From UBA6663 sp044226485 (lineage in GTDB: Bacteria > Chloroflexota > Anaerolineae > Anaerolineales > UBA6663): DNA of 64,000 nt. The translations under genes and the position numbers were made by a program. The stretch is from contig JBGAGY010000012.1 in the NCBI GenBank assembly GCA_044226485.1, positions 124,001 to 188,000 on the forward strand, written 5' to 3'. The notes beneath the pieces were generated by a model. The model searched no databases. It saw only the letters and a program-made list of their open reading frames with translations, and was not told the origin of the DNA. Below, one piece after another: positions 17,847 to 25,990 of this stretch. The first letter of the stretch is position 1; every line of letters begins with the position of its first letter.

Positions 17847-17872
17847 GGCGAGCAGCGGAAACGCTGCTCGCC
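17847..17872 (+). terminator. GAAA-tetraloop hairpin
   Basis: An 11-bp perfect stem (17847-17857 with 17862-17872) with a GAAA loop lies between the GlsB-like and HdeD-like genes, followed by TGCTTTAG. It could attenuate read-through or protect the upstream mRNA. Confidence 0.55.
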
Positions 17873-17895
17873 TGCTTTAGGCCAAAGGCGCATCC

Positions 17896-18492
17896 ATGAC
17901 ACGGCAACAACTCGTTCATCATTGGTGGTTGATCGTTCTTCGCGGCATCGCATCGGTCGTGTTCGGCGTGATCGCGTGGTTGTGGCCTGACCTGACCGGC
18001 CTGGCCCTGATCGTCAGCTTCGGTATCTATGCGGCCGTCGACGGGACCGCGGCCCTCATCACTGGCATCACGCGGCTGCGCCTGCGCCGGCATGCCTGGA
18101 CCTTCTTGGCCGAGGGCCTGGTCAGCCTGGGCTTCGCTCTCGCGGCCTTGATCTGGCCTGTCTTCACGGCGCTCACCGTGGTCACCGTGATCGGCTTATG
18201 GGCGATCGCGACAGGCATCGTCGAAGTCGTGGCAGCGGTCCAGCTCCGCAAGGAGATCCAGGACGAGTGGATTCTGGCGCTCAGCGGTTTTGCGTCGATC
18301 ATCTTTGGCGCCCTCATCGCCTGGCAACCCGCTTCGGGAACCGTAGCCGTGGTCTGGAGCATTGGCTGGTACGCGATCGTCTTCGGCGTACTGCTCGTGG
18401 TCTGGGGATTGCGCCTCAAGAGCCTGCGTGATCGTCAACGCCCGCAGGAGGCGCCGTCGCTTGGTGGTGCCCAAACTCTGCGACGTTCATGA
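17896..18492 (+). CDS. HdeD-family membrane protein
   Basis: This 198-aa protein has six TM helices in pairs with the repeated WPxxT turn (IAWLWPDLTGLALIVSFGIYAAVDG; AALIWPVFTALTVVTVIGLWAIATGI; IAWQPASGTVAVVWSIGWYAIVFG). This is the HdeD (DUF308) signature. HdeD contributes to acid resistance at high cell density in E. coli; the role elsewhere is not known. It lies downstream of the GlsB-like gene, and a strong bidirectional terminator follows. Confidence 0.85.
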   Translation: MTRQQLVHHWWLIVLRGIASVVFGVIAWLWPDLTGLALIVSFGIYAAVDGTAALITGITRLRLRRHAWTFLAEGLVSLGFALAALIWPVFTALTVVTVIGLWAIATGIVEVVAAVQLRKEIQDEWILALSGFASIIFGALIAWQPASGTVAVVWSIGWYAIVFGVLLVVWGLRLKSLRDRQRPQEAPSLGGAQTLRRS

Positions 18493-18508
18493 GCGCGCTG
18501 ATCGTCAC

Positions 18509-18552
18509 GCAACGAAAAGCGGGAGCCCGATCGGGATCCCGCTTTTCGTTGC
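18509..18552. terminator. Bidirectional terminator
   Basis: A perfect 16-bp stem (18509-18524 with 18537-18552) begins GCAACGAAAAGCGGGA, with a further 3-bp inner stem. A A4/T4 tract sits in each arm, so it can terminate transcription from both the HdeD-like gene and the convergent CsbD-like gene. Confidence 0.8.
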
Positions 18553-18573
18553 GGCTCATATCTCTCGAGCGCG

Positions 18574-18852
18574 TTACTTCATGCGCTTCTCGAGCTCTTT
18601 GCGGGCGCGCTCGGTGGCGTCCGCGGCATCGTCGACCACGTCGTGGCGGCCATCGTCGATCGTGTGGGTGAAGTCGTCCCACGCCTTGCTGGCCTGTTCC
18701 TTGGTGTAGCCGTAACGCTCCTGCAGAAGGCCCGTCATGACTTCGGCGTTGCCTTGAGCGCGCGCCAGGTCGTCGTCGGTGAGCTTGCCGAAGCTCGCCT
18801 TGAGCTTGCCGGTGAGTTGCTTCCACTTGCCCGCAAGGATGTCGCTGTTCAT
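18574..18852 (-). CDS. CsbD-family stress protein
   Basis: This 92-aa protein opens with MNSDILAGKWKQLTGKLKASFGKLTDDDLA, the CsbD signature (repeat of G-KWKQL-G--K--FG-LT-DDL), followed by the less conserved ERYGYTKEQASKAWDDF. It is a small soluble hydrophilic protein of the sigma-B/general-stress type with no known reaction. AGGAG lies 7 nt before ATG 18852, which decides against a longer upstream frame. It is monocistronic. Confidence 0.9.
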   Translation of the reverse strand: MNSDILAGKWKQLTGKLKASFGKLTDDDLARAQGNAEVMTGLLQERYGYTKEQASKAWDDFTHTIDDGRHDVVDDAADATERARKELEKRMK

Positions 18853-19047
18853 GGTCTTTCTCCTAGATGTGAAGGTCGTGCTGTCGCACCCGACGGATGC
18901 GTCGGATGACCGCTTCACCTTAACCGTAGAAGCCCGACATGCCGATCGGTGCAACGCTCGATCGGTTGTCGTCCTCGGCTGCCCGTTGTCGGAGCCAACT
19001 GACCTGGGGTTACCACCCGGGAGGAGGGGGCGCACCGCGAAGACGCG

Positions 19048-19084
19048 CAGGGCGCGAAGATCTCATCAGAATCTTCGCGCCCTG
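19048..19084 (-). terminator. Hairpin after DUF3090 gene
   Basis: A 14-bp perfect stem (19048-19061 with 19071-19084; arm CAGGGCGCGAAGAT) lies 41 nt beyond the DUF3090 stop on the minus strand. Confidence 0.6.
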
Positions 19085-19124
19085 TGGGGTTTGATTGACC
19101 TGCAACCGGTCGAGGCGAGCTCTT

Positions 19125-19652
19125 TTACCAGCGGTGCCCGTTGCGGCGCGGGCAGAAGTGGCCTTCGGAGTCGATCGGCTGGCCGCACAGCGGGCAGTTG
19201 GGGCGCCCCTGCGTCACGATGGCGTGGCCGTGTTGGGCGACCTCGAGCATCTGGGCACGGGTGGCGAAGACGCGCACCACGCTGGCCTCTTCCTGATCAC
19301 GCCCTTCGGTCAGGATCTCGGTGGCGACCAGGACGATCAGGTCGTTTTCCTCGTCGTAACCCAGCCCGATCTGGCCAACCCTGAACATCGGGTCCAACGG
19401 CAGCTTGAGCGCCATCCGTTCGGCGCGATAGCTGACCTCTGGCTCGGCAAGTTCGGCGTGGCGTTCTTTGAGATCGCGCAGAAACTGCTCGACGCCTTCA
19501 GCCAGCGCCTCGACCTGCAGCTTCTCGAGGATCACGGAGACCACCTGCACGCCTTTGCTGGCCTGCAGGTAGAACACACGTTTGCCGGGCTGTCCGACGA
19601 AACCTGTGGTGATGTGCGAAACGGGGTTGAGCTCGATGACCTGACCAGCCAT
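19125..19652 (-). CDS. DUF3090-family protein with C-terminal zinc ribbon
   Basis: This 175-aa protein has the DUF3090 core (TTGFVGQPGKRVFYLQA; RVGQIGLGYDEENDLIVLVATE) and a C-terminal CPLCGQPIDSEGHFCPRRNGH, in which three cysteines plus a histidine can bind zinc. The family (TIGR03847) is the second member of the SCO1664/DUF3090/MSMEG_4193 trio. Function is unknown. The ATG at 19652 lies 6 nt after CATAAT, so it is probably leaderless. The third trio member lies 61 nt upstream on the same strand, so read-through from it is also possible. Confidence 0.88.
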   Translation of the reverse strand: MAGQVIELNPVSHITTGFVGQPGKRVFYLQASKGVQVVSVILEKLQVEALAEGVEQFLRDLKERHAELAEPEVSYRAERMALKLPLDPMFRVGQIGLGYDEENDLIVLVATEILTEGRDQEEASVVRVFATRAQMLEVAQHGHAIVTQGRPNCPLCGQPIDSEGHFCPRRNGHRW

Positions 19653-19658
19653 AAAAGG

Positions 19659-19664
19659 ATTATG
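19659..19664 (-). promoter_or_regulatory. -10 box of leaderless DUF3090 gene
   Basis: CATAAT is separated from ATG 19652 by the 6 nt CCTTTT. Confidence 0.45.
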
Positions 19665-19713
19665 CAACAAATCCGCGCAAGGCGCACTCACTCAGTCTGA
19701 TGGGATAAGGCCG

Positions 19714-20385
19714 TCAACGGGCCGGCTTACGGGTCGGCTTTCCACCCGGCCGTCGTGCCGGGCGCCGTGGCGGCGCGGGCGGCGCGTCGAGGCCGCACGT
19801 GTCGTTGAGCCGCAGCAGCGCCGGCGCGCCGATGCCGAGCTGCAGGGTGGTGACCGAGGCCGTGCCGATATGCAACCTCTGGAAGAGGTCGAGCGGCAGG
19901 CCCAGGTAGTGCGCGACGACGAGCTTGATCACGTCAGCATGACTGACGGCTGCCACCAGGGCTTTAGGATGCTCGCGCACGATCGCCTCCACGGCGTCGA
20001 CGGCCCGAGCCTGGACGGCCCGTAAGGTCTCGCCGTCCGGGAAAACCATCGCCGACGGGTGCTGCTGGACCACGCGCCACAGTTTCTGCCGGCTGAGCCG
20101 CTTCAAGCTCTGCCCCTGCCAGCGCCCGTAGCGCACCTCGCCAAGGCCCTCGCAGGGCTGGATCGTCAGTGACAGCGCGCGAGCCAGCGGCTCGGCGGTC
20201 TCCAGCGTGCGCTCGAGCGGGCTGGCATACAGCGCGGCGATGGGCGCACCCTTGAGCTTCTCGGCCACCTGTTCGGCCTGACGCCGCCCGGTTTCGTTGA
20301 GTTGAACCCCGGGCGTCCAGCCGGCGAGCCGGCCCGTTTTCGTGTACGCGTTCTCGCCGTGACGGATCAGGAGCAGAGTGGTCAT
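19714..20385 (-). CDS. Histidine phosphatase, MSMEG_4193 (phosphoglycerate-mutase-like) family
   Basis: This 223-aa protein opens with LLLIRHGEN (R8, H9, G10; H9 is the phospho-acceptor), then YASPLERTLETAEPLA, GEVRYGRWQG and the second catalytic histidine in VAAVSHADVIK. It belongs to the branch (TIGR03848) that accompanies DUF3090 and SCO1664 proteins. It is more likely a small-molecule or protein phosphatase than a glycolytic mutase. The C-terminal tail is Pro/Arg-rich (PPAPPRRPARRPGGKPTRK), unusual for the fold. ATG 20385 follows TACAAT by 7 nt, again leaderless. Confidence 0.88.
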   Translation of the reverse strand: MTTLLLIRHGENAYTKTGRLAGWTPGVQLNETGRRQAEQVAEKLKGAPIAALYASPLERTLETAEPLARALSLTIQPCEGLGEVRYGRWQGQSLKRLSRQKLWRVVQQHPSAMVFPDGETLRAVQARAVDAVEAIVREHPKALVAAVSHADVIKLVVAHYLGLPLDLFQRLHIGTASVTTLQLGIGAPALLRLNDTCGLDAPPAPPRRPARRPGGKPTRKPAR

Positions 20386-20392
20386 GCCCAGG

Positions 20393-20398
20393 ATTGTA
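20393..20398 (-). promoter_or_regulatory. -10 box of leaderless phosphatase gene
   Basis: TACAAT lies 7 nt (CCTGGGC) before ATG 20385. The T-rich end of the upstream terminator runs almost into it. Confidence 0.5.
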
Positions 20399-20408
20399 TC
20401 TCGTGAAA

Positions 20409-20444
20409 AAGAGACGCCGGGCCCGCAGGCGCCCGGCGTCTCTT
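20409..20444 (-). terminator. Terminator of the KimA-like permease gene
   Basis: A 14-bp perfect stem (20409-20422 with 20431-20444), GC-rich with an AAGAGA base, is followed on the minus strand by TTTTTCACG. It lies 22 nt after the permease stop and insulates the phosphatase promoter. Confidence 0.8.
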
Positions 20445-20465
20445 CAGAAAGGGTCGGCCGAGGCC

Positions 20466-22385
20466 TCAGGCGGCGTCGCCGTGATACGGCACTTCCATGA
20501 TCACGATGTTGCGCAGCCCGAGCAGGCCCAGGCGCAGGAAGAAGGCCGTCTGCATGTGCAGGATGTTCTGCCACGGCTTGGCCGGCAGGAACTCGGGCAC
20601 GACGACCGTCAGCATGTCGCCGGGCTGGCGTTGTGAAGCCACCTCGCGGATGTAATGGATCATCGGCTCGAGCAGAGCCCGATACGGCGACGGGATCAGC
20701 ACGAGCCGCACGCCGTCGCCCCACTTCTCCCAGCGCGAGCGGACCTTGTCTTCCTCGGTCTGGTCCATGGATACGTGCACGGCGGTGACGTCGTCCGACA
20801 ACGAGCGAGCGAAGTTCAGCGCGTGAACGGTGCCGCGATGCACACCGCCGATCGGCAGGATGACACGGTTTCGGCGCACGCGCGTGGGCGCCCCGAAGGT
20901 GTCGAGCGACAGCTGCTTGGCCAGCGACTTGTAGTGGCCGTGGATCTGCAGAAACACGAAGACCAGCACCGGGATGACGATGACGATGATCCACGCGCCC
21001 AACAGGAACTTGGTGACCGCGAAGATGATCATCACGATGAACGAGATCGCAGCGCCGAAGCCGTTGATCGCCATCTTCAGCTTCCAGTTTGGCTCATAGT
21101 GCACCGACGAGCCCTTCTGCTGGATCTCCTCACCCGGCTTGAGTTTGCTCGACCGCCACCAGCGCATCGCCATGCCCGTCTGCGAGATCGTGAACGACAG
21201 GAACACGCCGATCGCGTAGAGCGGGATCAGTGATGACGTCTGAGCCTGGAAGACGATCACCAGGATCGAGGCCACGATCGCCAGGACGATGATGCCGTAC
21301 GAGAAGGCGAGACGGCTGCCGCGGTAAGTCAGTTGCTTGGGCAGGAAGCCGTCGCCGGCTACCCAGGCCGCCAGCCGCGGGAAGTCCGCATAGGCGGTGT
21401 TGGCGGCCATGACCAGGATCAGAGTCGTGGTGCCGAGCAGGGCCAAATAGGGCGCGCTGCCCGCGCCGTAGATCACGGACCCGATCTGCGAGAAGACCGT
21501 CTGGATGTGCGAGGGCACCGCGCTGGTCTGCTGCGCCAGGAACGTGATGCTGAAGAACATCGACGACAGGATCGCTGTCATCCACAGCAACGTCGTGCCG
21601 GCGTTGCGCGAGCGCGGCTCCTTGAAAGCCGTAATGCCGTCGCTGATCGCTTCGATGCCGGTCAGCGCCGTGCAGCCACTCGAAAACGCGCGCAGGATCA
21701 GGAAGACCGTCAGGCCTTCGAGGGCCTCGTGCATCGGCTCGACCCCGGTGACCACGCCGAGCGTCCCGGTGAAGTACTGGAAGTACCCATAGATGATCGT
21801 GATCGCCGTCATGCCGAGGAACAGATACGTCGGCACGGCGAAGGCCACGCCCGACTCCTTGACGCCGCGCAGGTTGATCAACGTCATGAAGGCGATGAAC
21901 GCCAGCGCCATCTCGACCTTGTAGGGCAGCAGGTTCGGGAATGCCGACGTGATCTGAGCCACGCCCGACGAGATCGACACGGCGACGGTCAGGATGTAGT
22001 CGGTCAGCAGCGCCGCGCCGGCGATCTGAGCCGGATATGGCCCGAGGTTGTCGCGCGCCACGAGATAAGCGCCGCCGCCGTTGGGGTAGGCGTGGATGGT
22101 CTGCTCGTACGACACCGTGATGATCAACAACAAGATGATGATCGAGATCGCGATGGGCAGCGAGAGCGCGAAGGCCGCGGTGCCGGCGGCGGCCAGGACG
22201 AGCAGGATCTCGTCGGTGGCGTAGGCCGTCGATGAGAGCGCGTCGGAGGCGAACACCGCCAGGCCGACTTTCTTGCTCAGGGTCTGATGCGGCGCCTCGG
22301 CCGTGGCGAGCGGCTTGCCCGTCAACCAGTGGCGCCAGCTGCGCTGCGGGCCAGCTTCGGGCCCGCGAATGATCGTTGTGCTCAT
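20466..22385 (-). CDS. KimA-like APC-superfamily permease
   Basis: This 639-aa protein has 12 predicted TM helices (about 45-480) and a soluble C-terminal domain (about 490-639). Motifs TLSKKVGLAVFASDALSSTAYATDEIL and YPNGGGAYLVARDNLG, then LTDYILTVAVSISSG, closely resemble Bacillus subtilis KimA (YdaO), a proton-coupled potassium importer inhibited by cyclic di-AMP. Related amino-acid permeases cannot be excluded. The C-terminal domain (ILPIGGVHRGTVHALNFARSL...VTAVHV) looks like a UspA fold. Start: ATG 22385 or GTG 22409. A 343-nt structured leader lies upstream, and a strong terminator ends the gene. Confidence 0.82.
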   Translation of the reverse strand: MSTTIIRGPEAGPQRSWRHWLTGKPLATAEAPHQTLSKKVGLAVFASDALSSTAYATDEILLVLAAAGTAAFALSLPIAISIIILLLIITVSYEQTIHAYPNGGGAYLVARDNLGPYPAQIAGAALLTDYILTVAVSISSGVAQITSAFPNLLPYKVEMALAFIAFMTLINLRGVKESGVAFAVPTYLFLGMTAITIIYGYFQYFTGTLGVVTGVEPMHEALEGLTVFLILRAFSSGCTALTGIEAISDGITAFKEPRSRNAGTTLLWMTAILSSMFFSITFLAQQTSAVPSHIQTVFSQIGSVIYGAGSAPYLALLGTTTLILVMAANTAYADFPRLAAWVAGDGFLPKQLTYRGSRLAFSYGIIVLAIVASILVIVFQAQTSSLIPLYAIGVFLSFTISQTGMAMRWWRSSKLKPGEEIQQKGSSVHYEPNWKLKMAINGFGAAISFIVMIIFAVTKFLLGAWIIVIVIPVLVFVFLQIHGHYKSLAKQLSLDTFGAPTRVRRNRVILPIGGVHRGTVHALNFARSLSDDVTAVHVSMDQTEEDKVRSRWEKWGDGVRLVLIPSPYRALLEPMIHYIREVASQRQPGDMLTVVVPEFLPAKPWQNILHMQTAFFLRLGLLGLRNIVIMEVPYHGDAA

Positions 22386-22728
22386 GTCGGCGATGTTCCT
22401 GTCTTTCACTCAACGGCGCGCGACCTGACGTCCGCGCCTTTCAACGGATCCAGACAACGCAGGCTACCGTACACCCGCCTAAACCGGGTCGTCAATAGAC
22501 GGAATCGTAGCGCTAACCCCGTTCAGCCTGTGCCGTCTGCCGAATGTCTGATTCCGTTGTCGCGCGTCGTCCTTCGCGCGCAAAAGGGGCGTACACGGCG
22601 GTGCGTTGTCTTCAGGCTGGCCGCGCGACGTCAGGCATCCAGACCCTCAGCCATCACGCCTGGAAACGAGCCTAGTCACCGAAGGGACCCGGCGACATCA
22701 CCCCATCCTCGACTTCCCGGCTCACCGG
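22386..22728 (-). other. Long leader of the KimA-like gene, possible regulatory RNA
   Basis: No gene is present in these 343 bases between the RarA stop and the permease start. On the minus strand ACGGAATC (22557-22550) pairs with GATTCCGT (22506-22499), enclosing smaller helices including a GCT-AAC/GTTAGC element. A second hairpin, GTCGCCG/CGGTGAC, lies near 22680-22700. In B. subtilis the homologous gene is governed by a c-di-AMP (ydaO) riboswitch. I could not align this leader convincingly to that consensus. Confidence 0.35.
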
Positions 22729-24135
22729 CTACCGCCTGGCCTGGCGTTTGGCGGCGGTGAACTCGGATTCGTTCATCTCGGGCAGCGTTGTGGTGTTGGT
22801 CAGGCCGAGCGCCTTCTCCTGCGCGCGGCGCCAGCGCTCGAGGCGGTCGGTGACCTGAGCCTCGTAGCCCTGATCGGTGGGCGCATAGAAATAGGTGCCC
22901 AGCAGAGCGGTCGGCAGGTACTGCTGACCGGCGTGGTGGCCGGGCTGCTCATGGGGGTAGACGTAGCCTTCGCCGTGGCCGAGCCCCTTGGCGTCGCGGT
23001 TGCCGTCCTGGAGGTGTTGGGGCACATCGCCCTTGCCCTCGCGTTCAACGGTCTGGAAGGCCTTGAAGTAGGCCATCGACGAGTTGCTCTTTGGCGCGGT
23101 CGCCAGGTACAACACGGCCTCGACGATCGAGAAGATGCCCTCCGGCATGCCTACATACTCGAAGGCCTGCGCCGCGGAGTTGGCCACGACCAGCCCCATC
23201 GGGTCCGCCAGGCCGATGTCCTCACCGGCCAGGATCAGGAGCCGGCGCAACACGAAGCGCGGGCTCTCGCCGGCGTAGAGCATCTTGGCCAGCCAATAGA
23301 GAGCGGCGTCCGGATCGGATCCGCGCACGCTCTTGATAAAGGCCGAGATCGTGTCGTAGTGCGCGTCGCCGTCTTTGTCGTAGAGCACGGCCCGGCGCTG
23401 GATCGACTCCTGGGCCACGTCGAGCGTGACGCGGATGACGCCCTCAGCGTCGGGCTGCGTCGTCTCGACGGCCAGCTCGAGTGCGTTGAGCAGATTGCGC
23501 GCATCCCCGTTGGCCACGTCGATCAGGTGCGCGACGGCGTCGTCATCGAGCGCGACCTTGCGCGTCCCGTAGCCCCGGATCGGGTCGGCCACGGCCTGCT
23601 CGGCGACGAGTTGAAGCTCGGCCTCGGTCAGCGGCTGCAGCTGGAAGACACGCGAGCGCGAGACCAGCGCGCCGATCACTTCGAAGTATGGGTTCTCGGT
23701 GGTCGCGCCGATGAGTGTGATCGTGCCGGCCTCGACGTGCGGCAGCAGGGCGTCTTGTTGGGCCTTGTTCCAGCGATGGACTTCGTCGATGAACAGGATC
23801 GTCTTCTGGTTGTAGAGCTTGCGCCGTTCCTGGGCGTCCTTGATGACGTTGCGCAGCTCGGCCACGCCGGCCAGCACCGCGTTGAGCGACGTGAAGTGGC
23901 TCTTGGTCGTGTTGGCGATGATCTGGGCCAGCGTGGTCTTGCCCGTGCCGGGAGGCCCGAAGAGCAGGATCGACGAGAACAGCCGGTCCGCTTCGATGGC
24001 GCGGCGCAACAACCGACCGGGCCCGACGATCGCGTCCTGGCCGATGTATTCGTCTAGCGTTCGGGGTCGCATCCGCGCCGCCAATGGCGCTTCATCCTTG
24101 ATCTTCTGCTGCGCGGCGTGCTCGAACAGGTCCAT
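22729..24135 (-). CDS. Replication-associated recombination protein A (RarA/MgsA) AAA+ ATPase
   Basis: This 468-aa protein opens with MRPRTLDEYIGQD, then Walker A GPPGTGKTT (about 60-68), Walker B ILFIDEVHR (about 113-121), sensor 1 GATTENP and the helical C-terminal clamp-loader-like region with IKSVRGSDPDAALYWLAKML and YPHEQPGHHAGQQYLP. RarA acts at stalled replication forks, interacting with SSB and the clamp in other bacteria. Length and motif order are normal. ATG 24135 follows TAGAAT by 6 nt, suggesting a leaderless transcript. Confidence 0.96.
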   Translation of the reverse strand: MDLFEHAAQQKIKDEAPLAARMRPRTLDEYIGQDAIVGPGRLLRRAIEADRLFSSILLFGPPGTGKTTLAQIIANTTKSHFTSLNAVLAGVAELRNVIKDAQERRKLYNQKTILFIDEVHRWNKAQQDALLPHVEAGTITLIGATTENPYFEVIGALVSRSRVFQLQPLTEAELQLVAEQAVADPIRGYGTRKVALDDDAVAHLIDVANGDARNLLNALELAVETTQPDAEGVIRVTLDVAQESIQRRAVLYDKDGDAHYDTISAFIKSVRGSDPDAALYWLAKMLYAGESPRFVLRRLLILAGEDIGLADPMGLVVANSAAQAFEYVGMPEGIFSIVEAVLYLATAPKSNSSMAYFKAFQTVEREGKGDVPQHLQDGNRDAKGLGHGEGYVYPHEQPGHHAGQQYLPTALLGTYFYAPTDQGYEAQVTDRLERWRRAQEKALGLTNTTTLPEMNESEFTAAKRQARR

Positions 24136-24141
24136 GCCGTG

Positions 24142-24147
24142 ATTCTA
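24142..24147 (-). promoter_or_regulatory. -10 box of leaderless rarA
   Basis: TAGAAT lies 6 nt (CACGGC) before ATG 24135. Confidence 0.45.
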
Positions 24148-24165
24148 TCAGGCGCTCGACAAAGA

Positions 24166-24206
24166 CAGGGGGAGGAGCGAAGCCTGTCTCTTCGTTCCTC
24201 CCCCTG
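24166..24206 (-). terminator. Terminator of the first propeller gene
   Basis: A 16-bp stem (24166-24181 with 24191-24206, one G-U) with arm CAGGGGGAGGA lies 9 nt after the stop codon of the minus-strand propeller gene and upstream of the rarA promoter. Confidence 0.75.
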
Positions 24207-24214
24207 CGGTCTTC

Positions 24215-25882
24215 TTACTTCTGCAGGCTGGGGAGGCTGAGGGTATGCGGATAGAGATCGTCGAAGACATCGGCCAGGCCGTCAGCCAGGTGAAAACCAT
24301 CGAGATCGCCGTACAGGACATAGCGGTTGAGGGCGGTGCTCGAAATGCCCGAGCGCGTGAGGGTCGACAGGGGCGTGCGTGGGCCGTCTGCCACACTGAG
24401 GTCGAGCCTCACCAACTGCTGGCTCGACGTCGCCGCATCAGGGCTGTCGATCAAAGCCACGTGTTGATTGCCCTGCAACATAGCCCATTGCACTGACACG
24501 TTCAGAGCGTTTGGCCACTCGGCCAGGTGGACCGCCGCGCCGCCGGTGGTCGGAACCGAATAGAGGTTCAGCGTGCTGTTGGTGCTGTCTCTTGTCATCA
24601 CGATCGCACGCGATCCGTCGGGCGACGCCGCGACCTGAATGATCGTGTCCTGGATCTGGCCCGCCCAGGGCCCTGTGGTCTCTGCAGGGATTGTGAAGAT
24701 CGGCGCGGGTGCCGCAGACTCATCGGCTGAGGCGCGCCATAACTCGATCGCCCCCGTGGATATCCCGCCTTTGACGAGGAAGAGCACACACGTGCCGCCG
24801 CACGTCATAACGGCGCTCCCCTCGACGCCGGTTCGATCAGCGGGCATCGGATCCAGCACCCGATGGGCGGCCGGGCTGCCACTGACCGAGAGCACCATGT
24901 AGTTCTCGGGCGTGGTGTTGTCATTGAAAGGAGCCACAGCGTACCGACCGCCGTCGACCAGCCTGAATCGGCCAAACTCGAGCGCGTTGCTGAGGCGCAG
25001 GCCGCTCGGCGTCGTCGCCGAGATGTCCAGCCGGTAGAGTCCCGCCGCCGCCCCATTGACTCCCGTGACAAGGTTCGCAAACGTGTAACGCGAATCGGCG
25101 GTGATGGGCGCAATACAGCCACTGATGTCGATGTGACCGCAACTGGCCGGGGACAGGCGCCGCGACGTGGCGCCGGCGTTGACGCCGATCGCGTGCACGT
25201 ACCAGTCGTAATGGCCTCCGTCCTGGTCCGAGACATACACGACGGTCTGACTATCTGGAGCAAAGATGCCGCCGATGACATAGACATTTGAGTTTGCCGG
25301 TATCACCGGGAGTTGACGCGCGGGAGATGACCCGTCGCCGGGGGCCAGATACATGGCCTGAGTTCGCTCGAAATAATTCAGCCCGCTCGGCACAGGAGCG
25401 ATGGAATACGCGATCCAGTGTCCGTCACGGCTGATATCGATGCTGCTGACGGTCATGCCCGTCGCGAGTGGGCCGGTGATCGAGCGCGGCATTGAGGTGC
25501 CGGAAAGCGAGACCTGCCATAGCTCTGGACGTGATGCGCCAACGGCCTGAGCCACGAACACGGCATAGGTGTCGCCTGCGTTCGTATACACGTGGTAGTC
25601 GGAGCAATTCTGGTTGATGCCGCGGAACAGGACCTTCGAGGCCCTGGATGGAACGGCGACTGCGTGCAGAGTGCGTGGGCCTGTGCCGTCCAGGGCGACC
25701 GTGCAGAACAACGCATACGTCTGACCAGTCGTCAGCATGATGAACGATTCCGTCTCACCGGCTGGCGGCGTGAAGAACAACGGCTCAGCGGCGCGAACCG
25801 GTGAGGCGAACATCGATGAGGTCAGGACAAAGATCAACGCGACCGAAACGAGCCCGTGAATTGAAGAGAAGAACCTTTTCAT
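24215..25882 (-). CDS. Secreted TolB-like beta-propeller protein (paralogue A)
   Basis: This 555-aa protein has a signal peptide (MKRFFSSIHGLVSVALIFVLTSSMFASPVRA, cut before AEP). The remainder consists of WD40/TolB-type blades with recurrent SRDGHWIAYS, FAPDSQTVVYVSD and ASPDGSRAIVMT motifs. It ends in LSLPSLQK, a short hydrophobic-proline tail also present in its neighbour and common at the ends of exported Chloroflexi proteins. Cysteine pairs (for example CGGTC) suggest an oxidising location. The ligand and role are unknown. AGGGGTGA precedes the ATG, with TACAAT further up. Confidence 0.72.
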   Translation of the reverse strand: MKRFFSSIHGLVSVALIFVLTSSMFASPVRAAEPLFFTPPAGETESFIMLTTGQTYALFCTVALDGTGPRTLHAVAVPSRASKVLFRGINQNCSDYHVYTNAGDTYAVFVAQAVGASRPELWQVSLSGTSMPRSITGPLATGMTVSSIDISRDGHWIAYSIAPVPSGLNYFERTQAMYLAPGDGSSPARQLPVIPANSNVYVIGGIFAPDSQTVVYVSDQDGGHYDWYVHAIGVNAGATSRRLSPASCGHIDISGCIAPITADSRYTFANLVTGVNGAAAGLYRLDISATTPSGLRLSNALEFGRFRLVDGGRYAVAPFNDNTTPENYMVLSVSGSPAAHRVLDPMPADRTGVEGSAVMTCGGTCVLFLVKGGISTGAIELWRASADESAAPAPIFTIPAETTGPWAGQIQDTIIQVAASPDGSRAIVMTRDSTNSTLNLYSVPTTGGAAVHLAEWPNALNVSVQWAMLQGNQHVALIDSPDAATSSQQLVRLDLSVADGPRTPLSTLTRSGISSTALNRYVLYGDLDGFHLADGLADVFDDLYPHTLSLPSLQK

Positions 25883-25990
25883 ATGGTCACCCCTGGCATA
25901 GTAATAGATTGTATGTGACGCCGCTGATGGGCGTCATCCTCTAGAGCAAAATCCATCGCCTTCGCGACGTCGAATCCAGTGGCCTTCGCC

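Noticed and set aside
19714..20385. A glycolytic phosphoglycerate mutase
   Set aside because: The sequence and its DUF3090 neighbour match the MSMEG_4193-type phosphatase branch; it is short and lacks other glycolytic neighbours.
22640..22740. A confident c-di-AMP (ydaO) riboswitch call
   Set aside because: There is a suggestive GGGGTGATG and a following hairpin, but the conserved 3' core could not be aligned, so it is kept only as a candidate.
22606..24057. A 483-codon plus-strand frame over rarA
   Set aside because: It is an antisense shadow. RarA on the minus strand has Walker A and B motifs and a normal length.
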